Below, in pieces: positions 1-8,512 of a stretch of DNA of 59,088 bases (position 1 is its first letter; each line of letters opens with the position of its first letter). Made by a program: the position numbers and the translations under genes. Where the stretch lies: the NCBI GenBank assembly GCA_038849555.1, contig JAWCMT010000005.1:1-59088 (forward strand), written 5' to 3'. Under the pieces are notes generated by a model. That model did no database searches and was not told the origin of the DNA. It worked only from the letters and a program-made list of their open reading frames with translations. The stretch is from JAOAIV01 sp038849555. GTDB lineage: Archaea > Thermoproteota > Bathyarchaeia > Bathyarchaeales > Bathycorpusculaceae.

Positions 1-100
1 AGCAGCAGAAGAAACCATAATCGCATTAACCAGCGACAACGCAGAAGTCCAAGATGACGTCAGACGAATAATAGAATCAATATTCGCTAAATCACAGTGA
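1..100 (+). CDS. C-terminal end of a probable MoxR-type AAA ATPase (partial)
   Basis: The second frame is open from base 2 to a TGA at 98-100 and gives 32 residues ending in DDVRRIIESIFAKSQ. The gene runs off the left edge, so no ATPase motif is visible. The call rests on context: the next gene on the same strand, 34 bases on, is a VWA protein, and MoxR/NorQ-type ATPases are typically encoded directly before a VWA partner. The helical, acidic and basic tail is compatible with the small helical lid at the end of such ATPases. The identity is an inference. Confidence 0.45.
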   Translation, partial: AAEETIIALTSDNAEVQDDVRRIIESIFAKSQ

Positions 101-134
101 CCTAAAATGCATCAAGGGCTAAAGGGTTTTTCTC

Positions 135-1853
135 ATGGGGTACCTTGAGTATGCTTGGGATATTTCTCTTCAGAAAGACAATATGAAATTGAAAATGGTT
201 ATAAACCCGCTTATTAACCAGCCTACTCTCGAGCCTGATACTTTCGGGTTCACCGCGAACTTTCCCGCCGTCAACACAGTAGATGACAAACACATCTCAT
301 TTCTAGGCTACAAGTTTACATCAGACGCCGATGGAAAAGCAAAAATTGGAAAACTATTCCGAGCCGCAGTAACACATTTAACGGCACATACCGTGTTGCC
401 TTTACCCGCCAATAAAATTGCTCCTCTATTCTCATCTGAGCCTGTTATCAGCATCTTCGCAAAATCCCTTGCAGCAGACGCTTGCGCTAACGCATACATT
501 CAAGCATCTTGCCCTGAAAGAATAGCTGACTTGGCTTATGCAAACGCATTAAGTTTTGCAAAAATCAAATTATCCGAAAGAATTCTGATGCCATCCACGC
601 GAATTATGGCCGCGTTACTTTCAAAAGTTAACATCGGCATAATCAAAGGTTCTCTTACCTCTGAATTTGAAAACACGGTAAACGATTTGTACGATAAATT
701 GCTCAGGTTACGAAACACGTTTTTAGCATCAATTAAAGGCGCTCAAATTAACATTGAAAAGTTGTTTGATGATACCGTGAAAAGCGTCATAGATGGCTTG
801 GAACCTTTTGGCCCTTTTTTGGAAGCACCATCATTACCGTACACAGAACAAACAGGTCCCTGCAGTGTTTTCGCTGGAACAGAGTTAGCTACAGATTTAG
901 TTGACAACGCTTTCCTGAAATCAATTGAAACTCTAGGCGGAACAGTTCCAACAGGCGAAGCTATTAGCTCATTATGGAGGAAAGAGCAGGAAATAGAGGC
1001 TTTACAAGCTTTTGACTCTGAACAGCATCAAAAAATGCGGCGCCAGAAGATTCTAGATCGATTAAACCAATACGCCAGATCTACGAGGTTCAAGGAAGTA
1101 TCTTTCCCTGATGAAGATTACACGGAATACTTGAGGGCAAGACGTTTCCTTCAAGGAGGAAGCCGCAGGCTTCTAGACAGCTTGAGAGTCGCACAGGATG
1201 CCCTCGATGAAGACCCTGGAAAAGAGATGGGGCAGATGGACTTGACAGCTGTAATCCAGGCTATTGCAAGTAAGAAGCCAGCCACTGACGTTTTCTTTAA
1301 GGATGAATACCTCAGCAGAAGCTTTGCGTGGTCCATACTTTTTGATGCAAGTACTAGCATGCAAATAAAAAGCCAGTACGCTAAGGCTTTGCTCATATGT
1401 GTTGCTGAAGCGACAAAGGAGCTGCTTATGGATCCGGGCGCATGGACTTTATTCGCTTTCAGCGACAAATTTTACGTACTTAAAGATAGCACCGAAGCCT
1501 ATACAAGGAAAGTGCAAGCCAGAATCGGGGGGCTCAAATTTGGCGGTTTAACTTACATGCCTGATGCGATGCGGCTTGCAGGGCAAATTTTGGCTTCTCG
1601 GTTTGATGAGCAGCGAGTGTTGGTTGTGATTTCTGACGGCTGGCCGTATGGTTATGATAATGTGACGGCTGCATTAGCGGGATGTATTCATTCTCTGGTT
1701 AAGAAGGGGATAATAGTGATCGGAATAGGGGTGGAGACAGAGAGAATGGGAAATTTCTTCAGGTTAAATGCGGCGGTTTACACTCAGAAAGATCTGGTTA
1801 AGCGGTTTGCCAAGATATTCGTGGATGCGTCTGCAGCGGCGCTTGAGACTTAA
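135..1853 (+). CDS. VWA domain protein with complete MIDAS (CoxE/NorD-like)
   Basis: This 572-residue protein has a long helical N-terminal part and a C-terminal von Willebrand factor A domain from about residue 395. The metal-ion site is intact: DASTS at 404-408, the threonine of GGLTYMPDA near 473 and the aspartate of VISDGW near 501. No signal peptide or membrane segment is seen, so it should be cytoplasmic. Proteins of this type usually work with a MoxR ATPase to insert metal cofactors or remodel protein complexes, and the fragment just upstream could be that partner. No clear ribosome binding site precedes the ATG at 135; a second in-frame ATG lies at 183. The target of the pair is not shown by the neighbours. 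Confidence 0.8.
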   Translation: MGYLEYAWDISLQKDNMKLKMVINPLINQPTLEPDTFGFTANFPAVNTVDDKHISFLGYKFTSDADGKAKIGKLFRAAVTHLTAHTVLPLPANKIAPLFSSEPVISIFAKSLAADACANAYIQASCPERIADLAYANALSFAKIKLSERILMPSTRIMAALLSKVNIGIIKGSLTSEFENTVNDLYDKLLRLRNTFLASIKGAQINIEKLFDDTVKSVIDGLEPFGPFLEAPSLPYTEQTGPCSVFAGTELATDLVDNAFLKSIETLGGTVPTGEAISSLWRKEQEIEALQAFDSEQHQKMRRQKILDRLNQYARSTRFKEVSFPDEDYTEYLRARRFLQGGSRRLLDSLRVAQDALDEDPGKEMGQMDLTAVIQAIASKKPATDVFFKDEYLSRSFAWSILFDASTSMQIKSQYAKALLICVAEATKELLMDPGAWTLFAFSDKFYVLKDSTEAYTRKVQARIGGLKFGGLTYMPDAMRLAGQILASRFDEQRVLVVISDGWPYGYDNVTAALAGCIHSLVKKGIIVIGIGVETERMGNFFRLNAAVYTQKDLVKRFAKIFVDASAAALET

Positions 1854-1965
1854 AAAAGGGCGAGTTAGTTAAGAATTAACATTGTCTGCGGCGCGGCGTA
1901 TTGATAGCGAGATTATTTTTGAAGAGGGTGAATGTTTATTTCTAATCCAGATTTTGAAGTCATAA

Positions 1966-1976
1966 TTATAAAATAT
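1966..1976 (+). promoter_or_regulatory. TATA-like promoter element of the TrmB-type gene
   Basis: The AT-rich box TTATAAAATA lies about 60 bases before the start codon at 2037, which would place transcription start near 1995-2000. A good ribosome binding site, AAAGGTGA, follows at about 2019-2027. Assigned by sequence pattern only. Confidence 0.5.
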
Positions 1977-2036
1977 ACATTCGGTTAGAATCAGTCCATG
2001 CGATTCAGATTTGGAATCAAAAGGTGAAGTCACCGC

Positions 2037-2951
2037 ATGGAACTTGCGATAGAAAATACCGATGACGTAATAAAAATTTACAACGACAAACACGAGTCAT
2101 GGAGATTTGTTAAAAAAGACAAAAATTTCACTAAACAACTCTCAACAATTGAAGAGACACTATCAAGGTTCGGCTTGCTTAAGAACGAAATAAAGGTTTA
2201 TTTGTATCTTGCAAGGTCAGGGCAAAAGAAAGCAAGCGAAATAGCTGAAGCAATTTCCCTTCACAGAACTGAAACATACCGGATACTGCGCGATTTAGAA
2301 AAGAAGGGATTACTGTTCTCAGTTTTTGAAAAACCATTAAAGTTTAAAGCTGTACCCTTGGACAAAGCCATAGATTTGCTGGTTGAAGCCCAGAAAATGA
2401 AAATCAAGCTTCTGGAAAAAGCTAAACCAAGCCTCGTGGAACTTTGGTTGTCAATGCCCCAGCCGAAGACTGAAATAGCAAACAAAGAGCTCTTTCAAAT
2501 GCTGCAGGGTGAACAACAAGTAGCCCTTAAGGCGGAAGAGTTACTCAAAAAGACAGAAAAAGAAATTCAGATATTCGCTCCAGCCGATTATCTGGCGCAA
2601 TTGTACTACAGCGACTTCACAGATAAACTGAAAAAGAAGCTGGGTAAACTTGACATCACACTGCTACTCGAGAACTCGCCGAAGAGCGTTTTCTTCATGG
2701 AGCAGATACAATGGCCGAGAAACCAATACCGCATGGTTGAGGTCCAAAATCTCCCAGGCTTCATTATTTCAGATAGACAAGAGGTACTAATCGCATTCCA
2801 AGAGAGCAGCAGTTCCGATCAAGAAGGTGACAAAAAGAAGGATAGAACCGCGGCGATTTGGACAAACTACAGCGCGTTCATTTGGATTTTGCAGATACTA
2901 TTCGCTAAGTTGATGCAAACAGAAGAGAAACTGCAGGAAACAATAGCTTAA
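2037..2951 (+). CDS. TrmB-family transcriptional regulator
   Basis: The protein has 304 residues. After a 35-residue lead it shows the winged-helix domain of the TrmB family (about residues 38-95, with LSRFGLLKNEIKVYLYLA and then ASEIAEAISLHRTETYRIL). A helical linker with KAIDLLVEAQKMKIKLLEKA and a C-terminal domain of about 170 residues follow; family members use that part to sense sugars or other small molecules. The ATG is preceded by AAAGGTGA at good spacing. Its stop shares four bases with the stop of the convergent propeller gene. The effector and targets are unknown; the two flanking genes are candidates only by position. Confidence 0.85.
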   Translation: MELAIENTDDVIKIYNDKHESWRFVKKDKNFTKQLSTIEETLSRFGLLKNEIKVYLYLARSGQKKASEIAEAISLHRTETYRILRDLEKKGLLFSVFEKPLKFKAVPLDKAIDLLVEAQKMKIKLLEKAKPSLVELWLSMPQPKTEIANKELFQMLQGEQQVALKAEELLKKTEKEIQIFAPADYLAQLYYSDFTDKLKKKLGKLDITLLLENSPKSVFFMEQIQWPRNQYRMVEVQNLPGFIISDRQEVLIAFQESSSSDQEGDKKKDRTAAIWTNYSAFIWILQILFAKLMQTEEKLQETIA

Positions 2952-4315
2952 AGCGAATGGTTGCTCTGTTTCAAACCAGAGTACCCGTCGCTGCCTGAAA
3001 TTTTTCTATTAACGCGACGTTTAATTAACAAAAACAGTAGAGAAAGCGCCAATATTGCCGTAGCTAAGGCTGAAAAAATTAACTGGTAAACGGGCAGCAA
3101 TCCATTTTGATTTTCAATGCGAATTTTCACGATGTAGAAGTCATAGTGCCCTTTTCCTATTGAGTTTGTCCAACCCGCCATGGCATACTCGTTCTCTGCA
3201 ACATCCAACACGCCGTAGGCTTCTTCATAGGCGCTTCTGCCAACGGTGCTGCTCCACAGAAGCCGACCTCCCTCATCAATTTTGAACAGCCAAAAATCCC
3301 TCATGCCTTTTCCGAATGAGAAAGTGAAACCGCCAATTAAGTACCCGCCATCTTTCGAGCATGCAACGCATGTGGGCATATCGAAGCCTTTGCCGCCTAC
3401 AGTCGTCTCCCAGATTAGATCCCCGTTTAAATCAGCCTTTATTATCCATGCGTCACTTTCGCCTTCTCCCTTTGAACGTGTATCCCCCACAATTAGGCAT
3501 TCGTTTGCGGTCTTTGCCAGCGCGTAAGCCTTGTCGCTCTGTGCTCCACCATATGTCTTGGTCCACAACAGATTACCTGAATCGTCAATTTTCAGCAACA
3601 GAAAATCATAGTCCCCGTTTCCAATGGAATTTGTGTAGCCTGCTACTACGAAGCTGTTGTCTTCGGTTGATATGACTGCTCTTCCCGCGTCTTCCATTGT
3701 CCACCCATAAGTTTTGTTCCAAACAATCGCGCCGCTTCCGTTAATTTTGACAACCCAAACATCAGAGTTGTCGCTGAACGAGTCGGACAAGCCTACAAGT
3801 ACAAAGCCGTCTTGCGCTTTGGATGCTGAAAATAGTTTATCGGTTTTTCCGTTGTCCAAGGTAACGTTCCACTTCAAATTTCCCAAGCTATCTATTTCCG
3901 CCGCATATCCGTCAACAGAGCCTGAAGGGAGAAATATGTTTCCAACAAGTAGGAAGCCGTCATCCAAGCTGAGGACATATCTAAACTCGCTTTCTGCTTT
4001 CTCTATAAACGTTCGGTTCCAAAGCATATTTCCATCATAATCAAGCTGTAAAACCCAACCAGCCGTCTTGCCGATTTCAAGCGATGCGGAAGAACCGGCG
4101 ACTACAAAGCCGCGTTTCGAAGATGCCAAGCAGAAAGCTCTGTCGTCATCTGCTCCGCCATACGTCCTTTCCCAAAGCACAGTTGCTTCTTTAAAGAGCG
4201 CTTGGTCCGACGATGCCGAAGCAGAAGGATTAGTAGCGCCATTCTGTAAAATCAAGATGGCGCATATTGCTAAAACCAGAAAGAGTAGAGTGCTAGTTCT
4301 TCCACTTTTCTGCAT
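2948..4315 (-). CDS. Secreted, membrane-anchored seven-bladed beta-propeller protein
   Basis: I place the start at the ATG at 4315 because AGGGCGATGGG sits just before it and a signal peptide (LLFLVLAICAILILQ) begins soon after; the open frame extends upstream to 4414 without a better start. About 454 residues follow. Seven repeats of roughly 50 residues each begin with W-x2-T-[YVLF] and end with a core like DFLLLKIDDSGNLLW, with GFVVAG-like strands between, which fits a seven-bladed propeller. A C-terminal hydrophobic segment (QLIFSALATAILALSLLFLL) followed by KRR would anchor it with the propeller outside the cell. Function is unknown; such repeats occur in archaeal surface proteins. Confidence 0.8.
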   Translation of the reverse strand: MQKSGRTSTLLFLVLAICAILILQNGATNPSASASSDQALFKEATVLWERTYGGADDDRAFCLASSKRGFVVAGSSASLEIGKTAGWVLQLDYDGNMLWNRTFIEKAESEFRYVLSLDDGFLLVGNIFLPSGSVDGYAAEIDSLGNLKWNVTLDNGKTDKLFSASKAQDGFVLVGLSDSFSDNSDVWVVKINGSGAIVWNKTYGWTMEDAGRAVISTEDNSFVVAGYTNSIGNGDYDFLLLKIDDSGNLLWTKTYGGAQSDKAYALAKTANECLIVGDTRSKGEGESDAWIIKADLNGDLIWETTVGGKGFDMPTCVACSKDGGYLIGGFTFSFGKGMRDFWLFKIDEGGRLLWSSTVGRSAYEEAYGVLDVAENEYAMAGWTNSIGKGHYDFYIVKIRIENQNGLLPVYQLIFSALATAILALSLLFLLIKRRVNRKISGSDGYSGLKQSNHSL

Positions 4316-4438
4316 CCCATCGCCCTTTCTGCATGATAAATTCAGTTTTAATATGCTTGAGTGGTAGCAGTATTTTATTATTATGGATGCGCTCCATAGA
4401 TGAGAAATTAGCAAGCGCGTGTAAAGAAAAAAGATGCT

Positions 4439-4609
4439 TTAGACTATATATTGAACGGTTTTATTATCTGGCTTGGCAACATTGTCTTTCGCATACTTTA
4501 GAAGCCAGTCAGAAAGTCGTTTGCAACCGTGGGGTTTGCAGGAAAAACTCTTCTTTTCTTGATTCCAAAATACGCAACTAGAACACGGAATGTTTGTATC
4601 GCTTTTCAT
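4439..4609 (-). CDS. Small zinc-binding protein, 56 residues
   Basis: A short open frame on the minus strand encodes 56 residues with four cysteines as C-x2-C-x11-C-x4-C (residues 9, 12, 24 and 29), in CSSCVFW and CKPHGCKRL. A predicted amphipathic helix LSDWLLKYAKD follows. The spacing suits one zinc knuckle or ribbon. No strong ribosome binding site is seen; an AT-rich stretch about 35 bases upstream could be a TATA box for a near-leaderless message. It lies just after the pilus cluster on the same strand. The pattern and the aromatic and Trp spacing look selected rather than random. Function is unknown. Confidence 0.6.
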   Translation of the reverse strand: MKSDTNIPCSSCVFWNQEKKSFSCKPHGCKRLSDWLLKYAKDNVAKPDNKTVQYIV

Positions 4610-4726
4610 TTTTATCGTAGCAATCTCGTTCTGAAATCGATTTATTACTTATGAACCCTCAATTATGACTCGCCATAATGATTATGGATACACATCTGAT
4701 AAGCAAGAATAACCGTTGTATGCTGA

Positions 4727-5503
4727 CTACACTTGCGCGCACGTTACATTTGCCCTAACAAATATGCCCCGCAGATCATGACAGTGTACCGAAATTATCA
4801 GCGGGTCGCCGGGATTTGTGGTTTCAGCCGTGAAAGATAAAACGTAAGTACCATTTCCATAATCAGTTATATTGGGCGCTGCGACTTGCATCCATTCTTC
4901 AAGTGGAAATGCGCCGTCTTTTTCGTAGTAAACCGTGAAATTTTGTGCTAAAGCGGGCTTGTTCTCGTTAAAAACTGTGCATGCTACAGTAGCCTGCTTA
5001 AGCGACTCGTTTAACATGGTATATTTTCCAGTTATAGTAATTTCGGATGTTACGTTAACAGTGTATTCAGAATAGTAAGTTGCCGAAGGCCCTGAGGAAT
5101 TAAAGATAAAATTGGCACATGCGCTTGATATCCCTCTGCCGTTGGAATCCCAATTTATCCAGACGCCGTTTTGATAAGGCGTTGTGTTGGAAAGGGTGAA
5201 TTCCATTTTGAAAATCGCATTAAATGAGTTGTTGGTAACCACGGATTTAAATTGGCTTAAATCTGTAATCAGAATGTCAGTGTCTCCGCCATTCGTGATG
5301 TTGGACAATGCGCTTATTACGGTGTGTATAACTCCTTGTTTGTATGCTAAGAGTGCATACTCTGTTTTTGCAGCATATGTTGCTGTGTCTTTTTCGGTTT
5401 CGATAACATAAAGCGCCGTGGAGAGTATAAGCAAGGTTATTATCAAAGAGACTATGATAAGAACTTGACCGGAATTGTTGCGGCGCAGATTACGGTTCTT
5501 CAT
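4727..5503 (-). CDS. Pilin-like secreted protein
   Basis: The protein has 258 residues. It starts with a basic segment (MKNRNLRRNNSGQ) followed by a hydrophobic helix VLIIVSLIITLLILSTALYV, which resembles an archaeal type III (prepilin) signal with cleavage near SG/Q. The rest is Thr/Asn-rich and strand-rich with many N-x-[ST] sequons, as expected outside an archaeal cell. It is the last of the overlapping pilus genes, one base after the stop of its upstream neighbour. It may be a minor pilin or pseudopilin; there is no enzyme motif. Confidence 0.65.
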   Translation of the reverse strand: MKNRNLRRNNSGQVLIIVSLIITLLILSTALYVIETEKDTATYAAKTEYALLAYKQGVIHTVISALSNITNGGDTDILITDLSQFKSVVTNNSFNAIFKMEFTLSNTTPYQNGVWINWDSNGRGISSACANFIFNSSGPSATYYSEYTVNVTSEITITGKYTMLNESLKQATVACTVFNENKPALAQNFTVYYEKDGAFPLEEWMQVAAPNITDYGNGTYVLSFTAETTNPGDPLIISVHCHDLRGIFVRANVTCAQV

Positions 5504-5504
5504 G

Positions 5505-5933
5505 CTAATCTACCAGTGCAAGTTGTAATCTAAGAACATAAACCGCATAGTTGCCACTTATGCTGACGCATACATAATGCACCGACACTATTTTGTCGCT
5601 GACAGCGCTACCGCTACAGATTGGGGCATCATTAATGCAAATCATGTTCTCATCTAGAACTGTAAGATTAAACCATACCATAGGCGATAGAGAAGATTGA
5701 ACAGCACTCTTGAGACTTGCCCAACTTTTGTTGCTAACCAGACTAGCTAAGTGCCCGTTACTGTCCAAACTCAAGAGAACATTATATCCCATAGAAACAA
5801 GTGTATTCGTAGAATCGCTTGAACTGCTATGCGTAGCCTGAATTAAAGTTAAGGAAGACAGCAGCAATATCGAGGCGAAGAACGCTTCAATTACACGTAT
5901 TTGTCCGCCCCTGTTTTTCCTCAGCGACTTCAC
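5505..5933 (-). CDS. Pilin-like protein with class III signal
   Basis: This 142-residue protein begins MKSLRKNRGGQIRVIEAFF and continues with the hydrophobic ASILLLSSLTLIQA. The basic stretch, Gly before the helix and a Glu in the first turns (VIEAFF) are the classic features of a type IV prepilin signal. The remaining ~110 residues have two cysteines in CINDAPICSG that might form a disulfide. Its ATG overlaps the stop of the upstream gene by four bases (ATGA), so the genes are probably translated together. A role as a minor pilin of the cluster is inferred. Confidence 0.7.
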   Translation of the reverse strand: MKSLRKNRGGQIRVIEAFFASILLLSSLTLIQATHSSSSDSTNTLVSMGYNVLLSLDSNGHLASLVSNKSWASLKSAVQSSLSPMVWFNLTVLDENMICINDAPICSGSAVSDKIVSVHYVCVSISGNYAVYVLRLQLALVD

Positions 5934-6992
5934 TCAACCACGTCTCCAAAGCTTAAAGTCAATTCATAAAGTGTTTCTTTGATGGTTACGATGTATACGA
6001 AAACGTTTTCTTCAGAGTCGCTGAAGCTTGAGCCAAAGGCTTTTGGAACGCTGGGATAAGAAGCCCATTCTATAAAAAAGTCGGTGCTATTCAGCCCAGC
6101 AAGCACAAGGATTATTGGGCTTTTGTCCAAAAATGCGGGAATACCATACGCGTCGGCATTAATCATGGTAAGGTTTGCTTGGTAAGCATAAGAGAAAGCG
6201 TAAGCCTCTGCAATTGTTATGTTCTGAAAGTTCATGCCCAAAGTTAACGTGTAATTCAGCGGGCTTAGTTTTAGAAAAGTATGGTTTGGCGCTGGGTTCT
6301 GCGCTAGATGAGCAAAAGAATAGGCTTCATAGGCGGTTATTCTATCGTCAAATGTAGCGCGTGCAAAAACTATGAGAAGTGCAGGTCCACTAGCGGAGTT
6401 AGGTATCTGGACACTCACGTAGCCAACGCCTGCACTTGACGTCACATTGAAAACATCACTTAAAAAATCCTTGGCAACAACATAGCAATGGAGATTTGCA
6501 CTTGCCGGTGCTGAGGATTGGCTTATTAAAATCTTGAATGTGTACTCTGTTGCGTCACCTGTGGAGGTGTTGGCGGAAGGAATGACGCTTATCGATAGCA
6601 TTTGAGAAATTGATATGCCCAGAGCGATGTTAGTCAGTCTTGCCGACTTAGACACTTGAGGGTAGGACAGCGAATAGCCGTTTTCGCTGTTCAGTCTGCA
6701 GATTTTGTCAACATCCAACTTGTAGAGGTATGGCGAATCATAATCTGCCAATCCAAAGGCTGCTGGGATAGTGTTGCTTGTGCCCCAATCTACTGGCGTC
6801 CCACAACTTGTCACTATATGCTCCGCTATTGCTCTCAAGTAGTCATCCTTATTCAAGTTTTTCAAGTCATCTATACGCGGCTGCATCGTTCCAGCTAAAG
6901 AAGCAGTTGCAAGTAAGGCAACGGAAACTAGGAGTGCGCATGCGAAATAGGTGTCGATGGAAATTGTTGGCGTTCTTCCCCCTCCAAGTCAC
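5930..6992 (-). CDS. Pilin-like secreted protein, frameshifted near its N-terminus
   Basis: The main frame from 6886 to 5930 encodes 318 residues without an export signal. Upstream in the same frame lie residues SIDTYFACALLVSVALLAT, a pilin-type helix that aligns with IEAFFASILLLSSLT of the next gene, but this frame has no ATG, GTG or TTG. A GTG at 6992 overlaps the TGA of the upstream gene as GTGA, the usual coupling. Dropping one base from the run of five C at 6978-6982 joins it to the main frame as MTWRGRTPTISIDTYFAC, a plausible prepilin signal. I read this as one gene of about 354 codons with a one-base insertion. The mature part is strand-rich and of unknown role. Confidence 0.65.
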
Positions 6993-8497
6993 GTTGCTGG
7001 AACCGACATGCCGAACATGCCTGAAAGGAACTGTTGAGACAACACTAACGAGAGATAGGCGGTTGCCGCTAACATTGCAGAATATTGGAAGCCAGCGCCA
7101 AAGTTGCCTTCGCTTATCTTGCCGATGAAGAACCCTGAAATCCAGCATTGAAGAATTATGCCCACGGAAAACGTGCGTAACTGATCTTGCATGGCTATCA
7201 AAGCAACTGTTGAAAGGCTGGTGCTAACGACTGATGTCATCATGTACGTGGTTAATGCCACGATTGTGGTTGTTACAGCGATTAGTATGCTCCATATGAA
7301 AGCGAGAATGATGTATGGCCTCAGCAGGGCACGTCTGTTAATCTGCAGTTCACGTTCCTTCTCGCTGTATTCAGAAAGTATCTCAAGAGATTCGGTTGAA
7401 TTTCCACCAATTTCAACCGTTTCAATCATCATCGCGAAATTTAGGGTAACAAACCAACTTTTTATCTCTCTGCGCAAATTGCTGAATGTCTTCCTTAAGG
7501 AAACACCCCACTCTAATTGGCTGCGCATTAGTTCCAGAAACTTTGTGAATGAACCGTGATCTTTGCGTTTTGTAGCTTGTATTATGCTCTTCTCGGGGGA
7601 GAGACCTATTTTTTGCGATTCAGTTACGTCTCTAATGAAGCGGGGAATTGAATCCTCAGCGTTGTAGTTTATTCTCGCCATTCTAAAATATTGAATAGCA
7701 GGCGGCAACGATGCAGCAACTAGGCCAATCGTGACTATTTCAGGCAACCCAAGCGGTCGTATTGCCTCAGTCAGCGAGGGTATTAGAACAAAACAGGCCA
7801 ACGCGACGCCAACTGCTATGATGAGGATTGCGGCTTTCTTGTAAAGCTCTTGCAGTTCTTCAAAAGCACTTTTCTGCAGGTTATGCGCGGCTAATATGAA
7901 GATTAAGGACATGACTGGCATGATGACGAATGCTGTGAGGTAAGACAGAACTGGCGAAATGCTTATCGAAGTTTTTGCCAACAGCTCCAGCGTGTTTGTT
8001 GACGCGAAGACAACAAAGAGAATATATGCGCATAGCACGACGATTAGCATGACGGTGTAAGCCTCAATTAGGGTTGCTATTTTTTCAATAGAACGCGTCA
8101 TGGCGTTGTGCCTAAGCTCGAAAATAGCTTTTAGCTCGCTTTTCATGTAGTCAACTATTTTTCCGCCGCTTCTCACGGTAGCCACAAAGCCGCCTAAGAA
8201 ATTTCTGTAAAGTTTGGAGTTTGTGTTTTCGGCTCGCTGATGCATAACAGTCAACAGGTCTTTTCCTAAGACCTCTACTTGCCGCACAACCTCGTCTGCT
8301 TCTTTTTTGAAAGCAGGCAGGAAGGATAACTTGCGCATTTTTTTCCAGCTGTCATAAGCTGATACTCCGCTGGCAGCCAGCATAGTAAATATCATTACTA
8401 CGAAGGGCAATTCACGCTCGATTTTTTCTTTCTCTTCGCTAGCAAACTTCGACAACAGACTGAACAATTTGCCGATGAACCCTGGAGGCGTTTTCAT
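6989..8497 (-). CDS. Type IV pilus assembly membrane protein (TadC/ArlJ/GspF family)
   Basis: This 502-residue protein contains two copies of the T2SSF-type region, each with a cytoplasmic helical part and membrane helices. The first lies around residues 30-210, with helices in YTVMLIVVLCAYILFVVFA and LTAFVIMPVMSLIFILAA. The second spans about 285-490, beginning RFIRDVTESQKIGLSPEKSI and ending in several helices. The duplicated form is typical of archaeal ArlJ/TadC-like proteins, the inner-membrane platform on which the ATPase acts. Its gene follows the ATPase gene by 15 bases and couples by GTGA to the next pilin gene. Confidence 0.85.
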   Translation of the reverse strand: MKTPPGFIGKLFSLLSKFASEEKEKIERELPFVVMIFTMLAASGVSAYDSWKKMRKLSFLPAFKKEADEVVRQVEVLGKDLLTVMHQRAENTNSKLYRNFLGGFVATVRSGGKIVDYMKSELKAIFELRHNAMTRSIEKIATLIEAYTVMLIVVLCAYILFVVFASTNTLELLAKTSISISPVLSYLTAFVIMPVMSLIFILAAHNLQKSAFEELQELYKKAAILIIAVGVALACFVLIPSLTEAIRPLGLPEIVTIGLVAASLPPAIQYFRMARINYNAEDSIPRFIRDVTESQKIGLSPEKSIIQATKRKDHGSFTKFLELMRSQLEWGVSLRKTFSNLRREIKSWFVTLNFAMMIETVEIGGNSTESLEILSEYSEKERELQINRRALLRPYIILAFIWSILIAVTTTIVALTTYMMTSVVSTSLSTVALIAMQDQLRTFSVGIILQCWISGFFIGKISEGNFGAGFQYSAMLAATAYLSLVLSQQFLSGMFGMSVPAT

Positions 8498-8512
8498 TTG
8501 CCACTGGTCCTC

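Noticed and set aside
6887..6992. Read-through of the tadC TGA into the pilin frame as a fusion protein
   Set aside because: The frame is open after the TGA, but a GTGA overlap plus one base correction gives a simpler gene with its own signal.
6867..7148. 93-residue minus-strand frame over the tadC end and pilin start
   Set aside because: It is the out-of-frame reading that begins inside tadC; only its GTG at 6992 is meaningful, as the start of the frameshifted pilin.
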